Below the pieces are notes generated by a model, which did no database searches, was not told the DNA's origin, and worked only from the letters and a program-made list of their open reading frames with translations. Of a DNA stretch of 64,000 nucleotides, positions 9,157 to 18,874 are shown piece by piece. The stretch spans positions 8,388-72,387 of the forward strand of contig CAYXOL010000023.1 of the NCBI GenBank assembly GCA_964467165.1, read 5' to 3'. Position 1 is the stretch's first letter. Each line of letters begins with the position of its first letter. This stretch comes from Clostridium_AD sp964467165. GTDB lineage: Bacteria > Bacillota > Clostridia > Clostridiales > Clostridiaceae. Position numbers and translations under genes: made by a program.

Positions 9157-9795
9157 TTATTGTTCTCTCAAATTATATGAACTTCCATACCTATTAACGT
9201 CTTTTATGAAAATCTTAACAAATTCATCTCTACCAATTTCTATACTAGGCATTTCATTTACCCCTGAATGAAAATCCCCTATAAAATCAAATTTAATTCC
9301 ATCCTTCTGGCTTTCGGGATAGTTTCCCTGTTTTTTCACATAACATAGTACATCCTTTTTAAAAGGTGCATCACAAATTATTTTCATCTTTACCTTTTTA
9401 TTTTTACTAAATAATGACCTACGTTCTATAATCTCATAAAAAATATCTGGCTTTCCTGTACAAACAATGACTTCATTTTCACCATTCTGCTGTTTTACAA
9501 GAATAAGTTCATCATTATTTTGCTGTGCTTTAAAAATCATAAACTTATATTGATTAATCTCCCTTATACTCTCAACATAGCCGTTAAACTCTATATATTC
9601 TTCTCGCGTAAATATCTTTACATTTCCCTCAGTTATAGCCTCTATACCTATCTCGTTTAAAGCTTTAGACTTAAATATATAAACTATATCACAATCCCGC
9701 GTCCACTGCCATTTTATTACAAACCTTTCTTTTTCTATTTCACATTTCACTGATTTTATGCCTTGTTCTAAGCTTTCTAAATCTCTCATATTCAT
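9157..9795 (-). CDS. Beta-rich accessory protein (short paralogue)
   Basis: Uncharacterised 212-residue protein, predicted mostly beta. It is a paralogue of the C-terminal part of the protein at 23783: both have a Trp-Gln-Trp segment (FVIKWQWTRDCD against LCLQWQWPEKVN), then, after a variable region, a block of SLFSKNKKVKMKI type against SILGKLKSAEIMF, and a KKQGNYPESQKDG / GKRGNMPIQKSDG block. The first part may be a fibronectin-III-like sandwich; that is inference. The start used is ATG 9795 with AGGAG 7 bases upstream; the ATG at 9828 lacks a site. It precedes the GTPase, just as its paralogue does. Confidence 0.65.
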   Translation of the reverse strand: MNMRDLESLEQGIKSVKCEIEKERFVIKWQWTRDCDIVYIFKSKALNEIGIEAITEGNVKIFTREEYIEFNGYVESIREINQYKFMIFKAQQNNDELILVKQQNGENEVIVCTGKPDIFYEIIERRSLFSKNKKVKMKIICDAPFKKDVLCYVKKQGNYPESQKDGIKFDFIGDFHSGVNEMPSIEIGRDEFVKIFIKDVNRYGSSYNLREQ

Positions 9796-9859
9796 AGCAA
9801 AACTCCTAACTATATAAGGTATATTCATTTTCTACAACACATAAAACTATTATAATCCT

Positions 9860-11134
9860 CTATCCACCAAACGTATTACTGCCTTTTACATTCTTTGAAT
9901 ATGGATCATAATTTACTTTTGAACTCTCCCCTTTAAAAAATCTAGTTTTTTTATCTTTTATGTCTACTAATACTGAAAACAAAGTAAATATAGTTGTTAA
10001 TGCTACAACTGCAATTAACCTATAAAAAATTCCACCCCAAGGTATAACCATAAACCCTAATTCTAAAGCAAGTCCTGCGATGAGACCACCTACTAGTCCA
10101 CCTAAAACAAAGCCCTTTAGAAGGTATTTATTGTCGAACATAAAACTTATTCCTGTTGAAATAATAGCACCTATAAGAGTTATAAATATCATTCTCATTA
10201 CTGCATAAAAATTATTTCTATCAAATATGCTATTTCTTTTATCTACCAATAACCTTTGATCTCTATAATTATAAATTTCGCTGAAAATATCCTTTAAATA
10301 TTTGCCTTCAGAAACACTATAATAATTTCCATTAGTTTCCTTAGATATTTTCTTTAGCATTTTAAAATTATTATCCTTAGCCATGCCTACAGTATAAACA
10401 GAAATTTTATTATCTTGAAAAGGTTTTATAACCCCATCAAAAGTTTCCTCTAAATTATAACTATCCTCTCCATCCGATAACAATAACACAATGGCATGTC
10501 TATCAACCTCTGCACTGCTTTGTATTTCCTCTAGAGCACTACCTAAAGCCTCCTTCATATTTGTTTTACCCATAGGATTTTTTAGGGTTTCTAGTTTTTC
10601 TAACGCTTGTTCTTTAGCTTTTTCTGTAGCCTTAGTCATTGGAAATATTTCTAAGGCTTTATTATCAAAGGTGTAAATGGAAAATCTTTTTTCCTCATTC
10701 ATACTTTTAATAAGAGATTTCGTTGCCTCAAATCTATCATTATTTGGATCAGTACTTTTCATACTTTCCGATGTATCAATTAAAAGCAATATATCATTAA
10801 CCTTTTTATTATCAATATTAACCCCATAAATAAATTGAAATAATGCCCCCACTATAAATAAAAGTACAAAGGTGCAAGGTACCAAAAACTTTAACGAAGT
10901 CCTAAAGTAATTATTTTTCCAATTTTGTCCATTAAGTCTTGGCTGGATAGCCTCTGCAATAATACACATAAGACCTGCAAAAAAAGCTATAATTCCAAAA
11001 TATAACCCCATGAGTATACTTTGAGGAAGAGTATATTTATAAGCACTTAATAACAGTTCACTAAATATAAAGCCAACAACCCCTCCTACCCCACTCATCA
11101 AAATCATTAACCCATTAATTCTCTTATCCTTCAC
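9860..11134 (-). CDS. Polytopic membrane protein with vWA domain
   Basis: 424 residues: three predicted helices (about 7-30, 40-62, 82-103), a von Willebrand A domain (about 110-290), then three more helices (312-335, 340-363, 370-390) and a basic tail. The metal-ion-dependent adhesion site is complete: DTSES, a Thr in GKTNMKEA and the Asp of LLSDGED. Positive charges at the N-terminus, the second loop and the C-terminus put these inside, so the vWA domain would face outside. The start is GTG with AGGGGGA six bases upstream. A Mg-dependent ligand- or protein-binding role is known for vWA domains; the ligand here is unknown. Confidence 0.82.
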   Translation of the reverse strand: MKDKRINGLMILMSGVGGVVGFIFSELLLSAYKYTLPQSILMGLYFGIIAFFAGLMCIIAEAIQPRLNGQNWKNNYFRTSLKFLVPCTFVLLFIVGALFQFIYGVNIDNKKVNDILLLIDTSESMKSTDPNNDRFEATKSLIKSMNEEKRFSIYTFDNKALEIFPMTKATEKAKEQALEKLETLKNPMGKTNMKEALGSALEEIQSSAEVDRHAIVLLLSDGEDSYNLEETFDGVIKPFQDNKISVYTVGMAKDNNFKMLKKISKETNGNYYSVSEGKYLKDIFSEIYNYRDQRLLVDKRNSIFDRNNFYAVMRMIFITLIGAIISTGISFMFDNKYLLKGFVLGGLVGGLIAGLALELGFMVIPWGGIFYRLIAVVALTTIFTLFSVLVDIKDKKTRFFKGESSKVNYDPYSKNVKGSNTFGG

Positions 11135-11174
11135 AAAAAATCCCCCTTTTTAACTAAGGAACAAGGCACAAAAT

Positions 11175-11199
11175 ATACTAGGCTATTCTAACCTAGTAT
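11175..11199 (-). other. Intra-cluster hairpin, possible attenuator
   Basis: Perfect 8-bp stem ATACTAGG/CCTAGTAT with a 9-base loop, downstream of the 781-residue gene and upstream of the vWA gene. A weak T-rich tail (ATTTTGTG) follows on the minus strand. An imperfect palindrome, TGCTAGCGAGCCAGCA, lies just before it. It may partly terminate or mark an RNA processing site that splits the cluster in two. Confidence 0.4.
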
Positions 11200-11224
11200 G
11201 CTGGCTCGCTAGCAATTAAAGCAC

Positions 11225-13570
11225 CTAAATATCTGGAAGTAATGATGCTCCTATTCTATGAAGCATATACTTATTATCTATGCAAGAATTATAGTATCTT
11301 GCAGAATTTTTAATATACATTACATCTCCTAAAGTAAATCCACCCATTAAATTAAGTTTTTCTATACCACTAGCTCTTTTTTCATGAACATAACCTATAT
11401 TGCAACTTCTACCTTCTTTATCAACACTTACGGCATATTTAATAAAATCGCTACTATAGTCACCAAAAAAATATTTTTCTTCATATTTATTTACATTGTA
11501 ATTCATAATGTAAGCTTTTACAAAGGAATTTTCCTCTAATATACCATAGAGCCTTTTATACAATTCGTCTTTGGATAATACATTATTATCTATAAATTCT
11601 ATAGATACATTTGCTCTTTCATTTAACTCATCCTCAAAGGATTTTGAGAATTCAGCTTCGCATAAAACATATTTGTTGCAGATATCACATAATTTTTTAA
11701 TAAGTTGCTCTTTATCATCACTAGTCTGATTTATATCCCCTAAAAATTTATCTTGGAAATAAAAATCTTCTCCATAGCGCTCTGATAATTTATTCACTAT
11801 TTTTTTAGTTATAACTGTGTAGTATTCCCTTATATTTTGTGCTATATATTCATTCTGCTGCTTAATATCATTATTTGTATAATCTTCAATACAATTCTTG
11901 ATACTTTCAATATAATTAATTTTTTCCTGGAGTTCCTCATGAACATTAACAATAATGTCTTCACTTTTTCTAAGTATGCTTTGAGCTATCCTAAGTTTTA
12001 GTATGTACAGTTTATTTCCATACACGCCTTTAAATAAATCTTTTTTAATATCATCTAAAATAGCATTTGCTGAAAATAAACTTTTAAAAACTGAAGGTAC
12101 TTGAACTCTTTTATTATACATTTCATAGATTTCTTGGTTTATAACTTCAATGTTTTTATCTATATCCATGCACTTAAGCCTTATCTCCTGCAACGCTTCT
12201 AATGGCTTTGTTAAACTATATGTGCCATATATTCCATATCTTTTATTTCCGATTAAAAGTTTAGCAATGTCTCGTATTTCCTTGTTCAGGCTAATATTCT
12301 TAAAATTTTCATTAATAACTTTTTCAAAATTCTCATTGAAGAAATGCTCACAACTATTTGCATAAAGCATTCCCTCAGCTTCTCTTAATGTAAGTTTGCC
12401 TAATTTTGAAACTGAAATATTGGAACTTATGGTCATAAGTCCCCTCATATCCTCTACCCCTTTACCTTCTGGCAACATACTACTAGCTTTAAAATCTAAA
12501 CTTTCATCGTCTAACATAAAAGCTCTCAGCATATTCTCTTTGTTTTTATTTGAATAATGCTGCATTTTATTTATTAACTCGTCATAAAATTGGTTTACAG
12601 CCATAAGCGCAACTGTATTGTTAGGCCTTTTGACCTTTGCAAGTCCTGCAGTAACTAGAGTAAAACTTCCAGTGTCTCTTGAAATATTCTTTTTAAACCT
12701 AGCATTATCATAATATTGGTTTTCCATATCATAATAAGTATCTATATTTACATTTCTATTTTTTATAAGGTTTATGTAAGAAATAATTTCATAATTGTCC
12801 TGTAGGCTTCCACTAGAAATTATGCCTTTTTCATTAGTATCACTAAGCAGATATACTAAATCAAATATGGGTTTGTCTTCACTAATAACTGCTAACTTCC
12901 TGTCCCTTCCAAAAACCTCTATATCTTCTTTAAAACAAAAATCACTTTTTTGCATATATGAAAGTTCCCTAAAAAAACTATAGGCTAATGCAGCATCAAA
13001 AAATGCATCTTCCTGATTTTTTTCTACGAGTAAACAATAAAAATCTGCTAAAACAATTCTAAAATGCTGCGAAAGCTTACTTTTTATTAACAAACTTATT
13101 TCCGCTACTAAAATATTCATAGCATCATCAGCTCTACTTATCACAGAGATATTTACCCTCTCGAAGGAATCGAAAAATTTACCACAGTCTAAAATATTAT
13201 TTTTCATTTTCATTATTTCTTCATTTAAAGCTATAAGACCATTCTCATTGTTATAAAAATTATCACTTATATCAAATCTAAGGGATTTTTTATCTTCTAT
13301 GTCTATGTCATCAACTTCCAGCTTAAAATTAAAAACATTTACAGCTTCAAATTTTTCTTTATGGTATACATTAAAAAACATTATGCCCTTGCTGTTACCC
13401 CATTTTTTACATACATCCTCATATACAGCCCTTAACCCATTATTACTCTTATCTCCAATAAACACAAAAACCACTGGACTACTGGCAATTTTTTGTTCAT
13501 CTTCTCTGCACAGGGTATTATCTGTACTTAAACAATACCCCTCTGCATATTTCCTCAAGATATTTTCCAT
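11225..13570 (-). CDS. Large partner of the tubulin-like protein, unknown function
   Basis: 781 residues, soluble, helical in its C-terminal half with coiled-coil-like stretches (about 430-640). No named domain was recognised with certainty. One block, PIFDLVYLLSDTNEKG, closely matches PPFDLCHLISATNEKG of the neighbouring tubulin-like protein, and the N-terminus (PVVFVFIGDKSNN) is a Rossmann-like beta strand and loop. I infer a divergent tubulin-like fold that has lost the GGTGSG nucleotide loop. ATG start with GAGGT upstream. It lies 74 bases after the tubulin-like gene, consistent with an operon partner. Confidence 0.6.
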   Translation of the reverse strand: MENILRKYAEGYCLSTDNTLCREDEQKIASSPVVFVFIGDKSNNGLRAVYEDVCKKWGNSKGIMFFNVYHKEKFEAVNVFNFKLEVDDIDIEDKKSLRFDISDNFYNNENGLIALNEEIMKMKNNILDCGKFFDSFERVNISVISRADDAMNILVAEISLLIKSKLSQHFRIVLADFYCLLVEKNQEDAFFDAALAYSFFRELSYMQKSDFCFKEDIEVFGRDRKLAVISEDKPIFDLVYLLSDTNEKGIISSGSLQDNYEIISYINLIKNRNVNIDTYYDMENQYYDNARFKKNISRDTGSFTLVTAGLAKVKRPNNTVALMAVNQFYDELINKMQHYSNKNKENMLRAFMLDDESLDFKASSMLPEGKGVEDMRGLMTISSNISVSKLGKLTLREAEGMLYANSCEHFFNENFEKVINENFKNISLNKEIRDIAKLLIGNKRYGIYGTYSLTKPLEALQEIRLKCMDIDKNIEVINQEIYEMYNKRVQVPSVFKSLFSANAILDDIKKDLFKGVYGNKLYILKLRIAQSILRKSEDIIVNVHEELQEKINYIESIKNCIEDYTNNDIKQQNEYIAQNIREYYTVITKKIVNKLSERYGEDFYFQDKFLGDINQTSDDKEQLIKKLCDICNKYVLCEAEFSKSFEDELNERANVSIEFIDNNVLSKDELYKRLYGILEENSFVKAYIMNYNVNKYEEKYFFGDYSSDFIKYAVSVDKEGRSCNIGYVHEKRASGIEKLNLMGGFTLGDVMYIKNSARYYNSCIDNKYMLHRIGASLLPDI

Positions 13571-13644
13571 TTTCTAACCTCACCACCTTTTGGAATTAAA
13601 AGCTTTACTTAGCTCTTAATTCATAACTACCCCTTATCATTCAG

Positions 13645-16600
13645 TTATTCCAAATTTGCCCTAATCTCTTTAAGTTTATCATAAGTATTAACATAGAAAC
13701 TATACATATCCTGCCCATTCTCTATTTCATACCTTCTGTAATCTAACTCTTCAATAGCCTTACTATAAATCTCTATCATGCATTTTATTCTACTGTACAA
13801 TGTAGTAGTTCCCTCTTCCATAGATAAATTCGCTAATCTTTTATCAGATTTAGCCTCAATAACCTTTCTGTGCTTTTCATCGATTTCACAATACTTATTA
13901 TAAATGGAGTATTCAGAGTATTGTTTTTGCTTCATTAGGTTAACAAATGGCTCTATTTCTGTCCTTTCATCTGCATCTTTATCATACATATACACAATGC
14001 CCTTTTTACAAATAGTTTCTGTATACATAGCTTGAATAAAATTATCTATTAATTTTATTTTTTTGTCGTTACCTTCAATAAAAGTTCCAAGTTTATTTAT
14101 CTGCTGCACTATAGCTTCATATTTTTCTATTTCAGATTTTAAAAGCTGGATTAATCTTGGACTTCTTATTAAGTTCTCCTTTGCAACTTCTTCATCTCTA
14201 CTATCAAAAATATAATACTTTTGCAGATCATAGTCTTCGATGTTCTCTAATTTATTCTCCATTAATTTTCTAAGTTCTCCAATACATTTCCTTATTTCAG
14301 CCATGTTGGGAGTTTTGTCTTCTCCAAGAGATAAATCGTAGTTTAATAAGACTTTCTCTATATTAAATTCTTTAGTTACAATGACTTTATATTGTGAATT
14401 TGTTATCTCAGATACACGCTCTATACATCCATAATTAATAGCACTATCAAAAACCTGTCTTATTTCACCATTATATTTTTTTACTCTTTCATTATGATAA
14501 CTGGTTCCCCAAGATTTTTCAGGAATAGGCGATGGTAAATATGTCCAGTTTACATCCCTTGTTTGAATAAGATGCCTTCCTACTCCTTCTTTTGTGAAAA
14601 TAGATTCCTCATATATTTTTTCATATTGTCTTATAGAGGTATAAGCATATAAAGGCACTCCATTTTCTGTATTTAACCAAAATATTTTATTTGATACCTT
14701 ACTTCTCTTAATATTTACAGAATGACCTAAGGTGCTGCTTTCTTTATATTCCTTTATTCCTTTATATATTCTTGGAGTTTTAGCTGGCACTGAAACCATA
14801 TTCCAAGATGGAAAAATTAATGAACCCCCTGCATCTTGAAGCTGAAACACTGGTATCGCATCCTCATCCAGTCTTGGCGCAATTTCCGTTTGAATTAATC
14901 TTTCAATGGATTTTTCTTCTCCGTACTTCATAACTAAAAAATCTTCCATAGATTTTGTTATTATATCGCCAAACTCTTCTGATACAAAGTTTGATATAGA
15001 GCCTACTATATCCATATGCTGCTCATCAATCCATTTTTGAGATTCAGTTAAAAGCTTAAGTGTAAATCTTCTTATTAAGTCAGTTGTATCTTCATCACTA
15101 ACCATTTTATCTATAGTTTTCACCACATCTGGCACATTAATAAGGTTCCAATAGTAAGTCTTTCCATTGTTAATTTGTACTTCTTCACCTTTAACAAGAA
15201 TATTTCCATCCTCCTTAAGTACCTTTTTTAATTCATTTAGAATTTCTGTATAAACTTTATATATTTTATTATTTGAATTGCTTATAATTTCAATAGCATG
15301 CTGATAAAATTCTATCATCTTCAAAGTTCTTTCTTCTTCTGTCCTTGCATAGTACTCCTCTATTTTAGCTTCAATATAATCATTTTTCTTTGATTCTTTT
15401 GTAAATAAAATAGTCTTCTTCGCTGCATCAAATTTATCTTGTGCATCCTCTCTGAGGTTTTTAATGTTATCTGGCAATCTTCTATGCTTTTCTACTAAGG
15501 ATTCTTTTATAACCTCTAGCGTTTTTACCATACTAAATCCTTCATTTGAAAATAACATCCTTGAAGCGTAGAAGGGTCCCTTGCCTGCATCTTCAAACAT
15601 TCTATCTATCTGTTCCTTTAATGCTACCGATATTTCACCAGGGTACTGTCTTTTCACCTTCAAATATTCATCACAAATATCCCTTAAGTATTCACCAAGC
15701 TCCTCGTCCATATTTACTGCTTCTTTTTTAATAACATTTGCAAAGTCATACTTATCTCTGTTTTTATAGCCTGAAATTGGTTGTCTACCTAAATTTTCAC
15801 GTTCAAACCTTGCCTCTACAGAATCTTTGTCCAGCTTCACTATTCTAATAAACTGATCCACATCCTGCTCTGTTGGTGATTTTTCAAACATTACATCCAT
15901 CTTTTCAAAAACTTTATATGCAAGATAAGTAGTTATCTCTTCAATAGGTAAAACTGCTGAGGATGCTCCTATAATGTTATATTTATAATTTGCAGAATAG
16001 GGCTTTTCCATATTCTTAATATTTTGCTCAATGTTACTTATATAATCATGAATAGCAAACTCCTGCCCTGCTTGCCTCTCCTCACTAGCCATAAAATTAG
16101 TTATATTCTCTGCAGTGACATTCATGCAATAATCATAGGCATTACTTAATAGTTTACCCTCTTTATTTGTAGCAGAAATCAAGTGACATAAATCAAAAGG
16201 TGGAGCCTGCGAATCAACTTCTAGTGCACTTTTATATTTTTGTTTAAATCTATCTCCTCTTTCAGATATGTTCATTAAATAATCTAATTCTTTTAATGCA
16301 GCATAGCCGTTTTTCATAATATAATTTCTCTCATGCATTCCAAGGCCTTTAGATATATTAACATCGGGAGTGAATAAATAACCTAAAATATTTACTCTAT
16401 CTATGCCATATCCACCAAATTTCCTTTCCATTATCCCGCGAACTATGTATGCAATATCAAGGAAGCATCCACTTCCAGTTCCCCCAGAAATACCTGTAAG
16501 AATAAATACGTATAGCTTTTCTTTACTATCCTTCATAATAGTATTTATTTTTTTTTCTATACTTTCAACAACGTCATTTATCTTTGTGAAAAGTAGCAGC

Positions 16601-17049
16601 CTTCCTGCCTGCCTAACCCCACAAGCCCCTTTCATTCCATCTGATATATTAAGTTCTGGAGATAACCACTGCGAGATACATTGATCCATAACTTTTCTAT
16701 CACTTAAAATTGCTCCAATTTCTGCATTAGATAACATAACCAATTCACTCTGAGGGTCTAGACCTATACCCTTGTACTTCTTATTTTTCTCCTGCATATT
16801 AGTTTCAAACCCTAAAAATTCTATTTTATCAGGCTTTTCTTTTCTTACCTTTGTTAAGGAATCTTCTGGCAATTTGAATCTTCTATTTATTTGATATTTT
16901 AGCCTTAGCATTGCATCTATTCCCGTACCACCAAGACCAATGATAAGCATAGGATTTTCAATGGTATCTACACGTATTTTATCACTAATGATTCCTCCGC
17001 CATTCATTACGTTTAGTTCTTGTATATGTTCTCTTATATTAGCATTCAT
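13645..17049 (-). CDS. Tubulin-like GTPase (Tubulin_2 / TubL type)
   Basis: 1134 residues, far longer than FtsZ or TubZ. The N-terminal part holds the two nucleotide-binding signatures of the tubulin superfamily: IGLGGTGIDA (GLGGTG 38-43) and the T4-type loop ISGGTGSGCF (GGTGSG 189-194), followed by a helix. The segment NILGYLFTPDVN fits the same fold. The long C-terminal region is mostly helical, with charged coiled-coil-like stretches, and is unlike FtsZ. This matches the Tubulin_2 family of bacterial multigene cassettes; polymerisation and GTP hydrolysis are expected by family but unproven. ATG start with GAGGT 8 bases upstream. It is the largest protein and probably the core of the cluster. 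Confidence 0.82.
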   Translation of the reverse strand: MNANIREHIQELNVMNGGGIISDKIRVDTIENPMLIIGLGGTGIDAMLRLKYQINRRFKLPEDSLTKVRKEKPDKIEFLGFETNMQEKNKKYKGIGLDPQSELVMLSNAEIGAILSDRKVMDQCISQWLSPELNISDGMKGACGVRQAGRLLLFTKINDVVESIEKKINTIMKDSKEKLYVFILTGISGGTGSGCFLDIAYIVRGIMERKFGGYGIDRVNILGYLFTPDVNISKGLGMHERNYIMKNGYAALKELDYLMNISERGDRFKQKYKSALEVDSQAPPFDLCHLISATNKEGKLLSNAYDYCMNVTAENITNFMASEERQAGQEFAIHDYISNIEQNIKNMEKPYSANYKYNIIGASSAVLPIEEITTYLAYKVFEKMDVMFEKSPTEQDVDQFIRIVKLDKDSVEARFERENLGRQPISGYKNRDKYDFANVIKKEAVNMDEELGEYLRDICDEYLKVKRQYPGEISVALKEQIDRMFEDAGKGPFYASRMLFSNEGFSMVKTLEVIKESLVEKHRRLPDNIKNLREDAQDKFDAAKKTILFTKESKKNDYIEAKIEEYYARTEEERTLKMIEFYQHAIEIISNSNNKIYKVYTEILNELKKVLKEDGNILVKGEEVQINNGKTYYWNLINVPDVVKTIDKMVSDEDTTDLIRRFTLKLLTESQKWIDEQHMDIVGSISNFVSEEFGDIITKSMEDFLVMKYGEEKSIERLIQTEIAPRLDEDAIPVFQLQDAGGSLIFPSWNMVSVPAKTPRIYKGIKEYKESSTLGHSVNIKRSKVSNKIFWLNTENGVPLYAYTSIRQYEKIYEESIFTKEGVGRHLIQTRDVNWTYLPSPIPEKSWGTSYHNERVKKYNGEIRQVFDSAINYGCIERVSEITNSQYKVIVTKEFNIEKVLLNYDLSLGEDKTPNMAEIRKCIGELRKLMENKLENIEDYDLQKYYIFDSRDEEVAKENLIRSPRLIQLLKSEIEKYEAIVQQINKLGTFIEGNDKKIKLIDNFIQAMYTETICKKGIVYMYDKDADERTEIEPFVNLMKQKQYSEYSIYNKYCEIDEKHRKVIEAKSDKRLANLSMEEGTTTLYSRIKCMIEIYSKAIEELDYRRYEIENGQDMYSFYVNTYDKLKEIRANLE

Positions 17050-17093
17050 ATTAATTTACCTCACTCTCAATTTTAAATTCTTAACTTCAAACA

Positions 17094-18854
17094 TCAATTA
17101 CTATAAAACTCTACAATTATGCTTTTAGATGACTTATTTAAAATCACTACAATTCTTTCCCCATTATATACCTTTGTCTTACTGTCCTTTGATATAACTC
17201 TACCGGATTTTTGAACACTACACTGTGAATTATTTGCTATCTCAATGCTGTCATCATTCTTAAAGTAAAATTTCAAATTCTGTATTTCTGAAAATTCCTC
17301 TTTAAGTCCCAGCACATCATAAAGACTAAATTTTCCATTGTAAGTATGTAAACTTCGGTATTGAGGAGATGATACTTCACTAGTGTTTTCATCTCTAATC
17401 TGATACATTACTCGGCCAAAGCCCGCTGCTCTATTTTTCTTTTTAAGTACTAGTACTATTACTATCATAATTACAGCAATGATACCTAATATTCCTCCAA
17501 TAATGACCACTGTACTTTTTTTACCATTGCTTTCCTCTATTTTAGTATTATTAGAAGGTTTTACCTCATTTCCTCCTCCAATTGTCACAGGGGAAGTTTC
17601 TCTATAAAAACTTTTTCCATCAACCCTTACCTTAACTTCATACTTCTCATTATCTTTATGTATATATTTTCCATAAAATAAATTATTATTATATTGAAGC
17701 TCAAATTCTTTAATATCTCCGGTTCTTAAATTTTTAACTACTAATTTAGCTTTCATATCTTTATAAAGCTCATTATCATCAATAACTTGTCCATTACTCA
17801 GGAAATAAGCTTCTACACTCATTACCTCTCCGGATTTTGGTGCCACTGGATTAAATTTAGCCTGGAGCTGAAGATCATAATTAAAGATGTAGCTTATATT
17901 TACTTTATCTCCACTAATTCCCTTAACTTTGATTATCCATTCTCCTTGCATTGGCTTTACTACTTTTAACATAGAATATTTATTAGAGGAGGTAAAAATT
18001 ATATCCTTAGAAGGAACAGCTATCTCCGCACCCTTTGCATTTACCAATTTTACAGAAACAGGCTTATCTGATATCATAGATACATTAGCCTCTAGTACAT
18101 TTCCATTGGGAATATTTAACTTTACATCTTGAAATGCACCATTGGCGACGATACTTCCACCACTTTGAATATTTATTTTTGAATTATCCGCATAAATATC
18201 TGTTAATATCTGTGTAAGTTCTTCAGCTTTATCAGTTATATAAGTTTTACCCTTAGTTTTACTTGATATACCTTCTAATTGAGCCTTATCTACAGTACCA
18301 TCATAATTTAAACCTATAGTATATATAGGATACCCCTTACTTCTAGCAGTATCGGTAGCTTCCTCTAAATCCTTTAACGACTCATTCATACTTCTCTCCG
18401 GATCATTTTTACCATCTGATAAAAGAATAATAATTGGTTTATGATTGCCGTCATGTCCACTATCCATAAGTTTTACAGCTTCTTTTATACCCATCCCTGT
18501 ATCTGTTTTTTGTCCAAAAGGTATACTAGTTGTCATTCTCTTAACACTATCTTTGTCCGCTGCTGAGTTCATTTCGGCTAAATTATGTAGCCGAATAATA
18601 TTATCTGAATAAGCCACAAGACCTACTTTATTTCCATAAGTTCCACACATATCTAGAAACATTTTAATGGCTTCTGTTCTTATTTCCTGAGGATCACTGG
18701 TTTTCATAGACCCACTAGCATCTAAAACAAAAATTACATCTAAATTTGAAACCCCAGCACTAGGATTAGCAAAGACACTTACAGCCCAAGACATTTGAAG
18801 TGCTAACACTATCATAAATGCTATTAATTTATTAACTTTTTTATTATGATTCAT
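17094..18854 (-). CDS. Single-pass membrane protein with extracellular vWA domain
   Basis: 586 residues. A signal peptide (hydrophobic MIVLALQMSWAVSVFA) is followed by a vWA domain (about 35-220) with complete metal site DASGS, KTDTG and LLSDGKND, then beta-rich spacer domains, a transmembrane helix near 455 (VVIIGGILGIIAVIMIVIV), and a cytosolic C-terminal domain of about 110 residues that may be a small beta-sandwich. The vWA domain is thus outside and the tail is placed to meet the GTPases or the tubulin-like protein; the latter is inference. The start used is ATG 18854, 9 bases after AAGGAG. It lies directly upstream of the tubulin-like gene. Confidence 0.82.
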   Translation of the reverse strand: MNHNKKVNKLIAFMIVLALQMSWAVSVFANPSAGVSNLDVIFVLDASGSMKTSDPQEIRTEAIKMFLDMCGTYGNKVGLVAYSDNIIRLHNLAEMNSAADKDSVKRMTTSIPFGQKTDTGMGIKEAVKLMDSGHDGNHKPIIILLSDGKNDPERSMNESLKDLEEATDTARSKGYPIYTIGLNYDGTVDKAQLEGISSKTKGKTYITDKAEELTQILTDIYADNSKINIQSGGSIVANGAFQDVKLNIPNGNVLEANVSMISDKPVSVKLVNAKGAEIAVPSKDIIFTSSNKYSMLKVVKPMQGEWIIKVKGISGDKVNISYIFNYDLQLQAKFNPVAPKSGEVMSVEAYFLSNGQVIDDNELYKDMKAKLVVKNLRTGDIKEFELQYNNNLFYGKYIHKDNEKYEVKVRVDGKSFYRETSPVTIGGGNEVKPSNNTKIEESNGKKSTVVIIGGILGIIAVIMIVIVLVLKKKNRAAGFGRVMYQIRDENTSEVSSPQYRSLHTYNGKFSLYDVLGLKEEFSEIQNLKFYFKNDDSIEIANNSQCSVQKSGRVISKDSKTKVYNGERIVVILNKSSKSIIVEFYSN

Positions 18855-18874
18855 TTCGCTCAACTCCTTCTTAA

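Noticed and set aside
12150..13577. Several plus-strand open frames inside the cluster
   Set aside because: They lie opposite long minus-strand genes, have no ribosome sites and hydrophobic/Ser-rich shadow composition; they are antisense shadows.
13645..17049. FtsZ, or plasmid TubZ partition protein
   Set aside because: Length of 1134 residues, altered loops and neighbours (vWA, GTPases) do not fit FtsZ or a TubZR partition locus; no centromere repeats are seen.
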